Shown here: in pieces, positions 27,893 through 38,700 of the stretch
Layout: every line of letters begins with the position of its first letter
How positions within the stretch are numbered: position 1 is the first letter of the stretch
NCBI RefSeq assembly: GCF_003703475.1
Contig: NZ_RDQM01000001.1
Span: 273,044-337,043, forward strand
Reading direction: 5' to 3'
From: Allofranklinella schreckenbergeri
Lineage (GTDB): Bacteria; Pseudomonadota; Gammaproteobacteria; Burkholderiales; Burkholderiaceae_C
Length of the DNA stretch: 64,000 nt
Program-made: the position numbers and the translations under genes
Notes under the pieces: model-generated
Databases searched by the model: none
Seen by the model: only the letters and a program-made list of their open reading frames with translations
Told to the model about the DNA's origin: nothing

Positions 27893-28025
27893 TCAAGAAA
27901 AAATCCCTGCATATTCAGGCCGCCGCAAGCGGCGCGCGCACTATAGATCAGCTCCCGGGCCTTGGATGGGTTTATGCCCGGCTATGGCAAACTCGCGCGT
28001 TTTTCTTTTTCCCCACCGATTGCCC

Positions 28026-30398
28026 ATGTCCTCTGCCCCTCTCGCTGACGCAGCCCAACAAGCCATCCACCGACTGATTGCGCAGGAGCTGGGCGCGGCT
28101 GTGCGCCAGGTCGAAGCGGCCGTCAAGCTGCTGGACGAAGGCGCGACCGTGCCCTTCATCGCGCGCTACCGCAAGGAAGCCACCGGCGGGCTGGATGATG
28201 CCCAACTGCGCACGCTGCAAGAGCGCCTAGGCTACTTGCGCGAGCTGGAAGAGCGCCGCCGGGCGGTGCTCAAGAGCATTGAGGAGCAAGGCAAGCTCAC
28301 GCCCCAACTGGCCGCCTCCATCGCCCAGGTGCAGACCAAGCAGGAGCTGGAAGACCTGTACCTGCCCTACAAGCCCAAGCGCCGCACCAAGGGCCAGATC
28401 GCGCGCGAAGCCGGGTTGGAGCCGCTGGCAGATGTGCTGTTTGCCGACCCGAACCTCACCCCCGCCGAGGCCGCGCAGCCCTACGTCAAAGCCGAAAAAG
28501 GCGAGGACGGCAGCGACTTCACCACCGTGCAGGCAGTGCTCGACGGCGCACGCGACATCCTGGCCGAGCGCTGGGCCGAGGACGCGGCGCTGGTGCAGGC
28601 CATGCGCCAGTGGCTGTGGGAAGGCGGCGTGCTCAGCAGCCGCTTGATCGAGGGCAAGAACCCGCAAGACCCCGAAATCGCCAAGTTCAAGGACTACCAC
28701 GAATACGACGAGCCGATCGCCCAGGTCCCCTCACACCGCGCCCTGGCCGTGTTCCGTGGCCGCGCGCAGGACATCCTGCACCTGCGCCTGGCCCAGCCGC
28801 AAGAACCCGAAGCGGGCCAGCCCAGCCTGGCCGAAGGCCACATCGCCCTGCAACTGAAGTGGAGCCACCAGGGCCGCCCGGCCGACGACTGGCTGCGCAA
28901 GGTGGTGGCCTGGACCTGGCGCGTCAAGCTCAGCCTGTCGCTGGAGCGCGATTTGTTCGCCCGCCTGCGCGAAGCGGCCGAGGCCGTGGCCATCAAGGTC
29001 TTTGCCGACAACCTGCGCGATTTGCTGCTGGCCGCGCCCGCGGGCGCGCACACCGTGATGGGGCTGGATCCGGGCATCCGCACCGGCGTCAAAGTCGCCG
29101 TGGTGGACGCCACCGGCAAGCTGCTGGACACGGCCACCGTCTACCCGCACGAGCCGCGCCGCGACTGGCAAGGCAGCCTGCACACCCTGGCCGCGCTGTG
29201 CGCCAAGCACCAGGTGGCGCTGATCGCCATCGGCAACGGCACGGCCAGCCGCGAGACGGACAAGCTCGCCGGCGAGCTGGTCAAGCTCCTGGCCGACAAG
29301 GCCGGCCAGCGCGTGCAGAAAGTCGTCGTCAGCGAGGCCGGGGCCTCCGTCTATTCCGCCAGCGCCTTTGCCAGCGAGGAAATGCCCGACGTGGATGTGA
29401 GCCTGCGCGGCGCAGCCAGCATCGCCCGCCGCCTGCAAGACCCGCTGGCCGAGCTGGTCAAGATCGACCCTAAATCCATCGGCGTGGGCCAGTACCAGCA
29501 CGATGTGAACCAGACTGAGCTGGCCCGCACCCTGGGCGCGGTGGTGGAGGACTGCGTCAACGGCGTGGGCGTGGACCTGAACACCGCCAGCGTGCCGCTG
29601 CTCTCGCGCGTCTCCGGCCTGAGCGCCTCGGTGGCGCGCTCGGTGGTGCGCTGGCGCGAAGCGCACGGCGCGTTCAAGAACCGCCAGCAACTGCTCAAGG
29701 TCACCGGCCTGGGGCCCAAAGCCTTCGAGCAAAGCGCGGGCTTCTTGCGCATTCGCGGCGGCGACAACCCGCTGGACATGACCGGCGTGCACCCCGAAAC
29801 CTACCCTGTGGTGCAGTCCATCCTGGACGGCACGGGCAAATCCGTCGAGCAAATCATGGGCGATACCGCCTTGCTCAAAAGCCTCAAGCCCGAGCAATTC
29901 GCGCGCGAAGGCTTTGGCGCCATCACCGTCAAGGACATCCTCGCCGAGCTGGAAAAGCCCGGCCGCGACCCGCGCCCGGACTTCGTTGTGGCGCGCTTCA
30001 ACGAAGGCGTGCAGGACATTGCCGACCTGAAACCCGACATGGTGCTCGAAGGCACGGTCAGCAACGTCGCCCAGTTCGGCGCCTTCGTCGATCTGGGCGT
30101 GCACCAGGACGGGCTGGTGCACGTGAGCCAACTGGCCAACAAATTCGTCGCTGATGCGCGCGAAATCGTCAAGACCGGCCAGGTCGTCAAAGTCAAGGTG
30201 TTGGAAGTGGACGTGCCGCGCAAGCGCATCAGCCTGACCATGCGCCTGGACGCCAGCGCCGCCAGCCACAGCCAAGGCGCTGGCGCGCGCGGCGAACGCG
30301 GCCGCAGCCCCGCTGGCGCGCGCAACGCCGCGCGCCAGGCCCAGCCGCAATCGGCCATGCAATCGGCCTTTGCCAAGTTGCAGGGGTTGAAAAAGTAA
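28026..30398 (+). CDS. tex: Tex-family RNA-binding transcription accessory protein
   Basis: A 790-residue Tex (Spt6-like core) protein. Visible are the N-terminal helical region with [23 protein letters not shown], the YqgF-like nuclease-fold domain ([18 protein letters not shown]), tandem HhH motifs ([43 protein letters not shown]) and a C-terminal S1 domain ([26 protein letters not shown]). A short basic tail follows. Tex binds nucleic acid and affects transcription or virulence gene expression in several bacteria. ATG 28026 was chosen over the longer frame, which lacks family similarity. It is monocistronic. Confidence 0.96.
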   Translation: MSSAPLADAAQQAIHRLIAQELGAAVRQVEAAVKLLDEGATVPFIARYRKEATGGLDDAQLRTLQERLGYLRELEERRRAVLKSIEEQGKLTPQLAASIAQVQTKQELEDLYLPYKPKRRTKGQIAREAGLEPLADVLFADPNLTPAEAAQPYVKAEKGEDGSDFTTVQAVLDGARDILAERWAEDAALVQAMRQWLWEGGVLSSRLIEGKNPQDPEIAKFKDYHEYDEPIAQVPSHRALAVFRGRAQDILHLRLAQPQEPEAGQPSLAEGHIALQLKWSHQGRPADDWLRKVVAWTWRVKLSLSLERDLFARLREAAEAVAIKVFADNLRDLLLAAPAGAHTVMGLDPGIRTGVKVAVVDATGKLLDTATVYPHEPRRDWQGSLHTLAALCAKHQVALIAIGNGTASRETDKLAGELVKLLADKAGQRVQKVVVSEAGASVYSASAFASEEMPDVDVSLRGAASIARRLQDPLAELVKIDPKSIGVGQYQHDVNQTELARTLGAVVEDCVNGVGVDLNTASVPLLSRVSGLSASVARSVVRWREAHGAFKNRQQLLKVTGLGPKAFEQSAGFLRIRGGDNPLDMTGVHPETYPVVQSILDGTGKSVEQIMGDTALLKSLKPEQFAREGFGAITVKDILAELEKPGRDPRPDFVVARFNEGVQDIADLKPDMVLEGTVSNVAQFGAFVDLGVHQDGLVHVSQLANKFVADAREIVKTGQVVKVKVLEVDVPRKRISLTMRLDASAASHSQGAGARGERGRSPAGARNAARQAQPQSAMQSAFAKLQGLKK

Positions 30399-30420
30399 GC
30401 GCGCCCAAAAACGCAAAACA

Positions 30421-30492
30421 CCAATCAAAGGAAAATCAATATCAATGCAGAATTGCCGAAACAAGTTGATTTATTTTCCTTTGATTGATAAT
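30421..30492 (+). repeat. AT-rich palindromic intergenic repeat, copy I (forward core)
   Basis: Arms CCAATCAAAGGAAAATC and TTTTCCTTTGATTGATAA surround the core AATTGCCGAAACAAG. CAAAGG pairs with CCTTTG, as in copy C. It starts 22 nt after the tex stop. Confidence 0.85.
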
Positions 30493-30539
30493 AAAAAGAT
30501 ATTACACACACTCAATCTGCCTTTCACCCCATCCGCACC

Positions 30540-31622
30540 ATGAAGGCCGCATGCACGCCACCGCTGGAGCATTGCCCTGAACGCAGCTTCTCAGTGGCGG
30601 ATTTCCACCAGTTCGGCCAGCGCAACGCATTCGGTTACCGCTTCCCGCAACTGGACGCCGCGCTGGAGCGCAAGGGCTGCGACCCCGCCCACTGCTGCGT
30701 TGCCAAGGGGCGGGTGCTTGAGTGTGCGATTCGCCCTGGCCTGTGCCTGGTGCTCTCGGACATTGACGTGCTCCAGCCCTATCAGTCCACTTCCCAGGTG
30801 CACAGCGAATTCGCCGTGTGCTTTCTTCTGCAAGGCCAGGCGGACGTGCGCTTGCACACCCGTGAAGAACAAATCCTGCGCCTTCAGCCCAGCCTGGCCA
30901 TGAGCGCCCAGTACGGCGAGGGCGCTGCCATCAGCGGCCTGCACGCCGCCGGCCAGCGCCTGCGCAGCGTCTCCGTAGCCCTCACCGATGCCCACGCCTT
31001 GCAGGAAGACAGTGCGCTGGCAGCCTGTGCACATCTGGCGGCGTGCCATACCAGCCGCCCCCAGGTTCGCGCCTGGCGCACCAGCACCCACGTGCGTCAG
31101 ATCGTCTCCGGCCTGCTCCAGCCCCCGTGGCACGGCCCCCTGCAAAAGCTCTATATGGAAGGCGCGACCCTGCAATTGCTGGCCTGTGGGCTTGGCCACT
31201 GGGTGCAAGGACAGGCTCAAGGGCAAGGGCCTGACCTGCCCGCAACGGCTGCGCGCGCCGGCGGTTCGCCCACGGCGCGCGACATGCGACGCCTGGAACA
31301 AGTCCGCGCCCTGCTGCACGAGCAGCCCGAGCAAGCGCATTCCCTGCACGCCCTGGCCCGGCTGGCCTGCATGAGCGTCAGCACCCTTGGCCTGAAATTT
31401 GCGCAGGCCTATGGCTGTTCCGTGTTTCAGTACCTGCGCAAGCGCCGATTGGAGCTGGCGCGCGAGCAGCTCCAGCAGGGCATCAGCGTGGCCCAGGCCG
31501 CCGCCAGCGCGGGCTACCGCCATCCGGCCAGCTTCTCGGCAGCCTTTCGCGCGCATTTCGGGCACTCCCCCACCGCAGCATGCAAGCGGGCGTGGGTGGA
31601 TAGCCTGCCTTGCCGGGCCTGA
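30540..31622 (+). CDS. AraC-family transcriptional regulator, PchR-like
   Basis: A 360-residue regulator with a C-terminal AraC/XylS domain (about 255-350): LEQVRALLHEQPEQAHSLHALARLACMS, then FAQAYGCSVFQYLRKRRLELAREQL and the second helix-turn-helix ASFSAAFRAHFGHSP. The N-terminal part is a cupin-like ligand domain (AVCFLLQGQADVRL). This layout is that of PchR-type regulators, which use a ferric siderophore as co-inducer. The siderophore-type receptor gene lies 210 bp downstream in the same direction, supporting that role. The ligand is not known. Confidence 0.85.
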   Translation: MKAACTPPLEHCPERSFSVADFHQFGQRNAFGYRFPQLDAALERKGCDPAHCCVAKGRVLECAIRPGLCLVLSDIDVLQPYQSTSQVHSEFAVCFLLQGQADVRLHTREEQILRLQPSLAMSAQYGEGAAISGLHAAGQRLRSVSVALTDAHALQEDSALAACAHLAACHTSRPQVRAWRTSTHVRQIVSGLLQPPWHGPLQKLYMEGATLQLLACGLGHWVQGQAQGQGPDLPATAARAGGSPTARDMRRLEQVRALLHEQPEQAHSLHALARLACMSVSTLGLKFAQAYGCSVFQYLRKRRLELAREQLQQGISVAQAAASAGYRHPASFSAAFRAHFGHSPTAACKRAWVDSLPCRA

Positions 31623-31832
31623 GCAGGCCGCCAGCCACGCTTTCCGGGCCTTGCGCCCCTGCCCCAACAATGCGCATTTTCGGGATTGCGCCATGTTTTT
31701 TCGTGTTTGCGCCAACGTCGGCGCACAGGGCAATTTTTAGAGTCAGGGATCCCCTATCGCCTGCGGCGCACGCGCATCCACTCGCGCGCGCGGACACCGC
31801 AGCTTTTTCGATCCCCTGCACCTTGATCTGCC

Positions 31833-34142
31833 ATGTCCCCGACATTTGCTGCCTTCCCCTCCATGCATCCCGCTCCCCCCGTCCCCCCTGCCGCGCGACG
31901 TTTGTCCGCACTGGCCTGCGCATGCGCTTGTCTGGCTGCTGGCGCGGCATGGGCGCAAGCGGACCAAAGCGCTGCATCGCCTGCCATGCCATCCCTCGCG
32001 TCACCGCAGCAGCGGATCGGGGCGCAAACGCCTGACGATCAGGCCAGCGTCGCAGGAGTCCTCCAGGCTGTCACCGTCACCGGCAGTTTTCTGACCACGG
32101 AAGGCACGCCTTCCTACACCGCCACGCTGACCAATTCCACCACCGGCATGGCGCAGGAGCTCAAGGACAGCACCCAGTCGGTCAGCATCATCACCAACCG
32201 CCGCATGCAGGACCAGCCCGAGCTGGGCCGCATCATCGACGTGATTGGCAACGCCACGGGCCTGAGCTTGCAGCAAAGCGAGACCAACCGCTTCAGCATC
32301 TCCTCGCGCGGCATGAACGTGAGCAGCGTGTCCTACGACGGGGTCACCACCTACTACGACACGCGCTTCAACTTTGGCGACAACCTGATGGACACCGCCC
32401 TGTACGACCGCGTGGAAGTGGTGCGCGGCGCCACCGGCTTCATGACCGGGCCCGGCAACCCGTCAGCCTCCATCAACCTGGTGCGCAAGCGCGCCAGCTA
32501 CCGTGGCCCAGGTGTGCAAGGCAGCGCGGCGCTGGGGCTGGGATCATGGCAATTGCGGCGCGGCCAGCTTGATGCGTCCACAGCCCTGACTACCGATGGC
32601 AGCGTGCGCGCCCGGCTGGTGGGCGCCGCGCAACACCGCAACGGCTTTCTGCACCGCCACGGTGAGCAACGCCATGTGCTGTTCGGCACGCTGGAAGCCG
32701 ATCTGGGCGCCGCCACCCAGCTTCGTCTGGGCGCGGACTGGCAGCGCAACCGCAGCCACGGCGTCATGAGCGGCGGCCTGCCCCTGTTCTACAGTGACGG
32801 GAGCCTCACCCATTTCGACCGCGCCACCAACATCGCCCCACGCTGGGCCGAAGACCATAACCACAACCGCAGCGCCTACGTCGTCGCATCGCACCAATTC
32901 GCCAGCGGCTGGAAGGCCGAAACCAGCTACACCCACGCCAGCGCCAAGCGCGACTTTGACAATACCTATGCCTTTGGCAGCCCCGCCCCATTGACGCATA
33001 CCGGGCTGCAAACCTCTGCCATGAACCGAATCCTCGGCAGCCGCGTACAAAGCAGCTGGGATGGCAAGCTCAACGGCCATTTCGACGCCTGGGGTCGCAC
33101 CCACTTCGTGCGCCTGAACGCCAGCTTCAACCGCAACCGCTACCACAACGCCTACCACGCCCCCTTGCCCGGCCAGTTACCGCGCACGTGGGGCGACTTC
33201 ACCCAACCCGGCTTCGATTTGCCTGCACCCCAATACCAGAGCGAGAGCTTCACCACCCAGCGCGGCACCCGTACGCAGTACGCCCTCTCTGGCATTACCG
33301 AGCTGTCCGTGACCGATGCCCTGGCGCTGACCCTGGGCCTGCGCCTGAGCCGTTATCAAGTGCGCGACGACAGCTTCGGCCCCTACTTCAAGCCGCACAA
33401 CCAGCGCCTGAGCCAGCCCTCGCGCTACCTGGCGCTGAGCTACAAGCTCACCCCGGAACATTCGCTTTACACCAGCTACACCGACATCTTCCAGCCCCAG
33501 ACGGCCATGGATGCCAGCGGCGCTTATCTGGAACCCGTGATGGGCCGCAATTACGAAGTCGGCTTCAAATCCGGCCTGTATGGCGGACGGCTCAACACCG
33601 CCATCGCCCTGTTCGAAATCCGGCGCGACAACGTTGCCATCGCCACCGGCGACACCGGCCCCGGCGGCCAGGCCATCTACCGCCCGGTCGATGGGGCCAG
33701 AACACGCGGGCTGGATGCCGAAATCTCAGGCGCCATCACACCGCGCTGGAATGTGCAAGCCGGTTTGACTACCTTTGTGGCCCACGATGCGCAAGGCCAG
33801 CGCATCAGCCGCGAAAGCGCCAACCGCAGCTTCAAGCTCTTTACCACCTATACCTTTGCTGGCAGCGCCCTGCACAACCTCACCATCGGCGGCGGCTTGA
33901 ACTGGTACGGCCCTACCCTACGCAGCGTGCGCAACCCGGCACGGCAAAGCGTGGACATCCGCCAGCCTTCACGGGCCATTGCCAGCTTGATGCTGCAATA
34001 CCGGCTGCACCCGCAGGCCATGCTATCGCTGCACGTCAACAACCTGTTCAATCAGCGCTACTACACCAGCTACGGCGCATTCACGCAGTATCAGTGGGGC
34101 ACCCCACGCAACGTGCAGCTGGGATTCAATTACAGCTTTTAG
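31833..34142 (+). CDS. TonB-dependent siderophore receptor (FpvA/FhuE/FptA-like)
   Basis: Outer-membrane beta-barrel for ferric siderophore uptake. The 769-residue protein has a signal peptide (about 20-42, LSALACACACLAAGAAWA), a plug domain starting at about residue 75 (QAVTVTGSF as TonB box region; DSTQSVSIITNRRMQDQ; FSISSRGMNVSSVSYDG; VEVVRGATGFMTGPGNPSASINLVRKR) and a barrel ending in an aromatic residue (NVQLGFNYSF). No STN signalling domain precedes the plug. The internal ATG at 31863 is an alternative start. The upstream AraC regulator probably controls it. The final TAG uses the first G of a MITE-like end. Confidence 0.93.
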   Translation: MSPTFAAFPSMHPAPPVPPAARRLSALACACACLAAGAAWAQADQSAASPAMPSLASPQQRIGAQTPDDQASVAGVLQAVTVTGSFLTTEGTPSYTATLTNSTTGMAQELKDSTQSVSIITNRRMQDQPELGRIIDVIGNATGLSLQQSETNRFSISSRGMNVSSVSYDGVTTYYDTRFNFGDNLMDTALYDRVEVVRGATGFMTGPGNPSASINLVRKRASYRGPGVQGSAALGLGSWQLRRGQLDASTALTTDGSVRARLVGAAQHRNGFLHRHGEQRHVLFGTLEADLGAATQLRLGADWQRNRSHGVMSGGLPLFYSDGSLTHFDRATNIAPRWAEDHNHNRSAYVVASHQFASGWKAETSYTHASAKRDFDNTYAFGSPAPLTHTGLQTSAMNRILGSRVQSSWDGKLNGHFDAWGRTHFVRLNASFNRNRYHNAYHAPLPGQLPRTWGDFTQPGFDLPAPQYQSESFTTQRGTRTQYALSGITELSVTDALALTLGLRLSRYQVRDDSFGPYFKPHNQRLSQPSRYLALSYKLTPEHSLYTSYTDIFQPQTAMDASGAYLEPVMGRNYEVGFKSGLYGGRLNTAIALFEIRRDNVAIATGDTGPGGQAIYRPVDGARTRGLDAEISGAITPRWNVQAGLTTFVAHDAQGQRISRESANRSFKLFTTYTFAGSALHNLTIGGGLNWYGPTLRSVRNPARQSVDIRQPSRAIASLMLQYRLHPQAMLSLHVNNLFNQRYYTSYGAFTQYQWGTPRNVQLGFNYSF

Positions 34143-34220
34143 AGCGTGTACGCACTTTCGCCCTTGGCACGGAAGCCCACGGACACGTATCACGTATCGC
34201 TGGCAGCGCCACACACGCTC
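34142..34220. other. Possible remnant of a MITE-like element at a gene end
   Basis: GAGCGTGTACGCACTTTCGCCC at 34142-34163 resembles the end of the 266-bp MITE-like element (GAGCGTGTTATGCACTTT). At 34213-34220 ACACGCTC could be a decayed opposite end. The left end follows TTA and completes the TAG stop of the receptor gene, the same placement as at 16046. The match is partial. Confidence 0.4.
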
Positions 34221-34229
34221 ACGCAAAAC

Positions 34230-35690
34230 TTATTGCTGTGCTGACCGGGCGTGTGTAGCGTCCTGACCGCTGCGGCGCTGCAAGCCGCCGCCCAGGGCTT
34301 TGTAGAGATCGGCCAGGTTCTCCAGTTGGGTCAATTGGGTGGCCAACAGGCCCATATTGGCGGCGTAGCTGCTGCGCTCGGCGTCGAGCAAGTCCAGCGC
34401 GCTGGCCACGCCGTGCTGGTAGCGCAAGCGCACCAGATGCAAGGCCTCGGTGTAGGCCTGGCTTTGGCGGCTGGTGGCTTGCAGGCGTTGTTCGAGCTGC
34501 GTGCGGGCGGCCAGTGCGTCGGCCACGTCGCGGAAGGCCGCTTGCACGGCGGCTTCGTAGTTCACCACCTGGATTTGCTGGCGGACTTTGGCCACATCCA
34601 GATTGGCTTGCAGGCTGCCCCAGTTGAAGATGGGCAGGTTGATGGAGGGCATGAAACTCCAGGTGCCATTGCCACCGCTGAACAACTGGCCCAGCTCATT
34701 GGAGCCAGCGCCCACCGATCCCGTCAGGCGGATGCTGGGAAAGAACGCCGAGCGCGCTGCGCCAATGTGGGCGTTGGCCTGTTTCAGCGCAAATTCGGCC
34801 GCGCGGATGTCCGGGCGTTGCAGCAGCACTTCGGAGCTGAGGCCAGCGGGCAAATGCGCCATGGGCAATTGCTGCGCCAAGGGCAGCGCCTCTGGCAGAT
34901 CTGCGGGCACCGGCTGGTTGATGAGCAGCGCCAAGGCGTTGCGCGCCCGCTCGCGCGCTTGCACGGCGTTGGCATAGTCGGCCTTGGCCGATTCGATCAG
35001 CGCTTCTTGCTGGCGCAAATCGATGGCGGAAACCACCCCGGAGCGGTGTTTGAGCTGTGTCAGCTCGTAGGTCTGCTCGCGGCTTTTCAGCACGCTTTGC
35101 GCCAGCGCCATGGCGTTTTCGGCATAGCGTTCGTTGAAATACGCTTTGGCCACCGAGGCCACCAGGCTCAAATGCGCGGCGTCCTGCATGGCGGCGCTGC
35201 CCAGGTAGCTTTGCAATGCGGCATCGTTGGCGCTGCGCAGCTTGCCAAACAGGTCGATTTCATAAGCGGCAATGCCCAGGCCCACGCTGTAGGAGGCATT
35301 GATCGCCGAGCGGCCCGTAGGACTGAGGTCTTGCGCCACACGCATGCGCGAGCCGCTGGCGGTGCCCGCCAACTGGGGCAACCTATCGGCCCGCGTAATC
35401 AGGTATTGCTGGCGCACGGCCTCGGCATTGAGGGCAGCCTTGCGCAAATCGGTGTTGCGCGCAAGCGCCAGCTCGATCAGGCGGTGCAGGCGCGCATCGG
35501 CAAAAAAGTCCTGCCAGCCCAGCGATGCGGCCTGGATGCCGCCTGGCTCGTCGCCGGGCTGCGTGGCGTAGGAGAAGGTTTGCGGCACATCAACCGCAGG
35601 TTGTTCATAGACCGGCGCCAGGGTGCAGCCGCCCAGGGTGCACAGGGCCGCCACTGCGACCAGACCAAGGGGGGATCGGGTGAATGTCAT
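34230..35690 (-). CDS. RND efflux outer-membrane lipoprotein, OprM/AdeK type
   Basis: Outer-membrane channel of a tripartite drug efflux pump. The 486-residue protein has a lipoprotein signal with lipobox (VAALCTLGGC, Cys about 22) and two TolC/OprM repeats. Typical blocks are LIELALARNTDLRKAALNAEAVR, then GIAAYEIDLFGKLRSANDAALQSYL, LLQRPDIRAAEFALKQANAHIGAARSAFFPSI and YQHGVASALDLLDAERS. ATG 35690 has AGGAGG upstream; the longer frame was rejected. It is last in the adaptor-permease-channel operon, 22 bp after the permease gene. Confidence 0.95.
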   Translation of the reverse strand: MTFTRSPLGLVAVAALCTLGGCTLAPVYEQPAVDVPQTFSYATQPGDEPGGIQAASLGWQDFFADARLHRLIELALARNTDLRKAALNAEAVRQQYLITRADRLPQLAGTASGSRMRVAQDLSPTGRSAINASYSVGLGIAAYEIDLFGKLRSANDAALQSYLGSAAMQDAAHLSLVASVAKAYFNERYAENAMALAQSVLKSREQTYELTQLKHRSGVVSAIDLRQQEALIESAKADYANAVQARERARNALALLINQPVPADLPEALPLAQQLPMAHLPAGLSSEVLLQRPDIRAAEFALKQANAHIGAARSAFFPSIRLTGSVGAGSNELGQLFSGGNGTWSFMPSINLPIFNWGSLQANLDVAKVRQQIQVVNYEAAVQAAFRDVADALAARTQLEQRLQATSRQSQAYTEALHLVRLRYQHGVASALDLLDAERSSYAANMGLLATQLTQLENLADLYKALGGGLQRRSGQDATHARSAQQ

Positions 35691-35712
35691 GGATGAAATC
35701 CTCCTGGGGCCA

Positions 35713-38700
35713 TCAGGCCGCCGTATCAGGCTGCACACGCGCACCGCCCTTGAAGAGCTTGCGCACGACGACGTAGAACATCGGCACGAAGAACACCGAC
35801 AGCAAGGTGCCCACCAACATGCCCCACAGCACGGGCGTGCCGATGGCGCGCTGGCTGGCGGCGCTGGCGCCGCTGGCCAGATACAGCGGCACCACGCCCA
35901 GGATGAAGGCCAGCGATGTCATCAAAATGGGCCTGAAGCGCAGGTGCGCGGCTTCCAGTGCAGCCTCCAGCGCGCTGCGGCCGGCTTGCTGCAAGTCTTT
36001 GGCGAACTCGATGATGAGGATGGCATTTTTGGCCGACAGGCCAATGACCGTGATCAGGCCGACCTGAAAATAAATGTCGTTGAGGTAGGTTGCGGGCAGG
36101 CCGAAGAGCTGGGCGTTGAACCAGTTGCGCCCCAGCGCGCCCAGCACCACGCCCAGAAAGCCCAGCGGCACCACCAGGATCACCGCCAGCGGGATGGACC
36201 AGCTCTCATACAAAGCGGCCAACGCCAGGAACACGGCCAGGATGGCAAAGCCGTACAGCAGCATGGTTTGCGTGCTGCCCTTGGCCTCCTCGCGCGATTG
36301 GCCGGCCCACTCCAGGCTGAAGCCGGGCATTTCATCGACCAGGCGCTGCACCTCGGCCATCAAATCGCCCGAGGAATAGCCCGAGCCGGGCCGGGCCGCG
36401 CCTTCGAGCTTCATGGCCGGATAGCCGTTGAAGCGCACGCTTTGCTGCATGCCCTTTTGCCAACTGGCGCTGGCGATGGTGGCCAGCGGCACGGCCTGGC
36501 CGGCGCTGTTGGGCACGGTCAGCGCCAGAATGTCCTCGGGCTGCATGCGCGCCGTGGCCTCGGCCTGCACGATGACGCGCTGCAAGCGGCCGTTGTTGGG
36601 AAAGTCGTTGACGTAGGACGAGCCCAGCGCCGTGGCCAGCACGCTGCGGATGCTGGCGAAGTCGATACCCTGCGCGGCAGCGGCCTCGCGGTTGATCTCG
36701 ATCTTCACCTGCGGCGCGTCCTCCAGGCCGGAGGCGCGCGTTTGGCTGGGGTCGAACATGGGGTTCTGGCGCAGTTTGCCCAGCAGCTCATTGCGCTTGG
36801 CCAGCAGGGCCTCGTGGCCGGCGTTGCTGCGGTCTTGCAGGTACATCTCAAAGCCCGAGCTGTTGCCCAGCTCGAAGATGGCCGGCGGGTTGATGACCAG
36901 CGCAAAGCCATCGCTGACGCTGCCCATCAGCGCGCCGGTGAACTTGCCCGCCACCGAGGCGGCGTCGCTGCCCGGCGCGGTGCGCTGCTGCCAGTCGGTC
37001 AGGGTCAGAAAGCCCATGCCGGTGTTTTGCGCCGCGCCCGAGAAGCTGAAGCCGGAGACGCCCACAAAGCTCTGCACTTCCGGCAGTTTGTTGGCAATCT
37101 GACTGGCCACGGCCAGCGTGGCGTCGGTGCGCTCCTTGGTCGCGCCCGAGGGCAGTTGCACGATCATCATCAGCGAGCCTTGGTCTTCCTCTGGCAGGAA
37201 GGAGGTGGGCAGGCGCGTGAACATCCACGCCGCGCCAGCGGCCAGCGCCAAATACACCACCATCAGGCTGGCCGAGCGGCGCAGCAGCCGCGCCACCACG
37301 CCTTCATAGCCGTGGTTGAGCTTGCTGAAGTTGCGGTTGAACCAGCCGAAAAAGCCGCGCTTTTCCATGTGGTGGCCCTTGGCCACGGGCTTGAGCAAGG
37401 TGGCCGCCAGCGCGGGCGTGAGCGACAGCGCCAGAAAGGCCGAGAAGGCAATGGCCAGCGCCATGGTCAGCGCGAACTGGCGGTAGATGTTGCCCGTGGC
37501 GCCGCTGAACATGGCCAGCGGCACGAACACCGAGATCAGCACCGCTGTGATGCCGATCACCGCGCCAGAGATCTGGCCCATGGCCTTGCGCGTGGCTTGC
37601 AGGGGCGGCAGCCCCTCCTCGCTCATGATGCGCTCGACGTTTTCCACCACCACGATGGCGTCGTCCACCACGATGCCGATCACCAGCACCATGGCAAACA
37701 TGGTCAGCACGTTGATGGACAGGCCCAGATACCAAATGCCCGCAAACGCCCCCATCAGCGAGATGGGCACGACGATGGTGGGGATCAGCGTGTAGCGGAT
37801 GTTCTGCAGGAAGATGAACATCACGATGAACACCAGCACGATGGCTTCGAGCAAGGTCTTGACCACCGCCTCGATGGAGAGCTTGACGAAGGTGGAGGTG
37901 TCATACGGGGCCGACCATTGCAGATCAGCGGGGAAGAACTTTTGCAGCTCCTCCATCTTCGCACGCACTGCCTGGGCCGTGGCCATGGCATTGCCGCTGT
38001 TGGAGAGCATCACCGCCATGCCCACGGCCGATTGGCCGTTGAGGGTGGTGGAAGAGCCATAACTCTGGCTGCCCAGCTCGATGCGCGCCACGTCCTTCAA
38101 ATACACATTGGCCCCGCCCGTGGTGGAGCGCAGCATGATGTTGCCGAACTGCTCGGGCGTGCGCAACTGCCCGTCCACGGCCACGGTGGCCGTGATGGTC
38201 TGGCCCTGGGCCACGGGTTGCTCGCCAATGGCGCCAGCGGAAATCTGCGCGTTCTGCGCGGCGATGGCCGCCGTCACGTTGGCAAACGAGAGGTTGTAGT
38301 TCTGCAGCTTGGCCGGATCGACCCAGACACGCATGGCCCGCTCGGAGCCAAACAGCCGCGCCTCGCCCACGCCGTCGATGCGCTGGATGGCGGGCTTGAT
38401 ATTGCGCTCGATGTAGTCGGAGACTTCCTCGCTGCCCATGGTTTGCGAGGACATCATCAGCACCATCAGGAAGTTCGAGCGCGACTTGTTCACCCGCACG
38501 CCGTTTTGCTGCACGGTGGCGGGCAGCAGGGCCGTGACTTCAGAGAGCTTGTTCTGCACGCTCACCTGCGCCAGGTCTTCGTCGGTCTCGGGCGTGAAGG
38601 TCAGGCTGACCGAGCCCGTGCCGTCCGCCGTGGCGCTGGTGCTCATGTAATCCAGCCCTTCCAGGCCGTTCATGTTGCGCTCGATCACGGCCAGCACGCT

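Noticed and set aside
30475-30500. Fur box in front of the AraC regulator gene
   Set aside because: TTGATTGATAATAAAAAGATATT resembles half a Fur site but is mainly the conserved right arm of repeat copy I.
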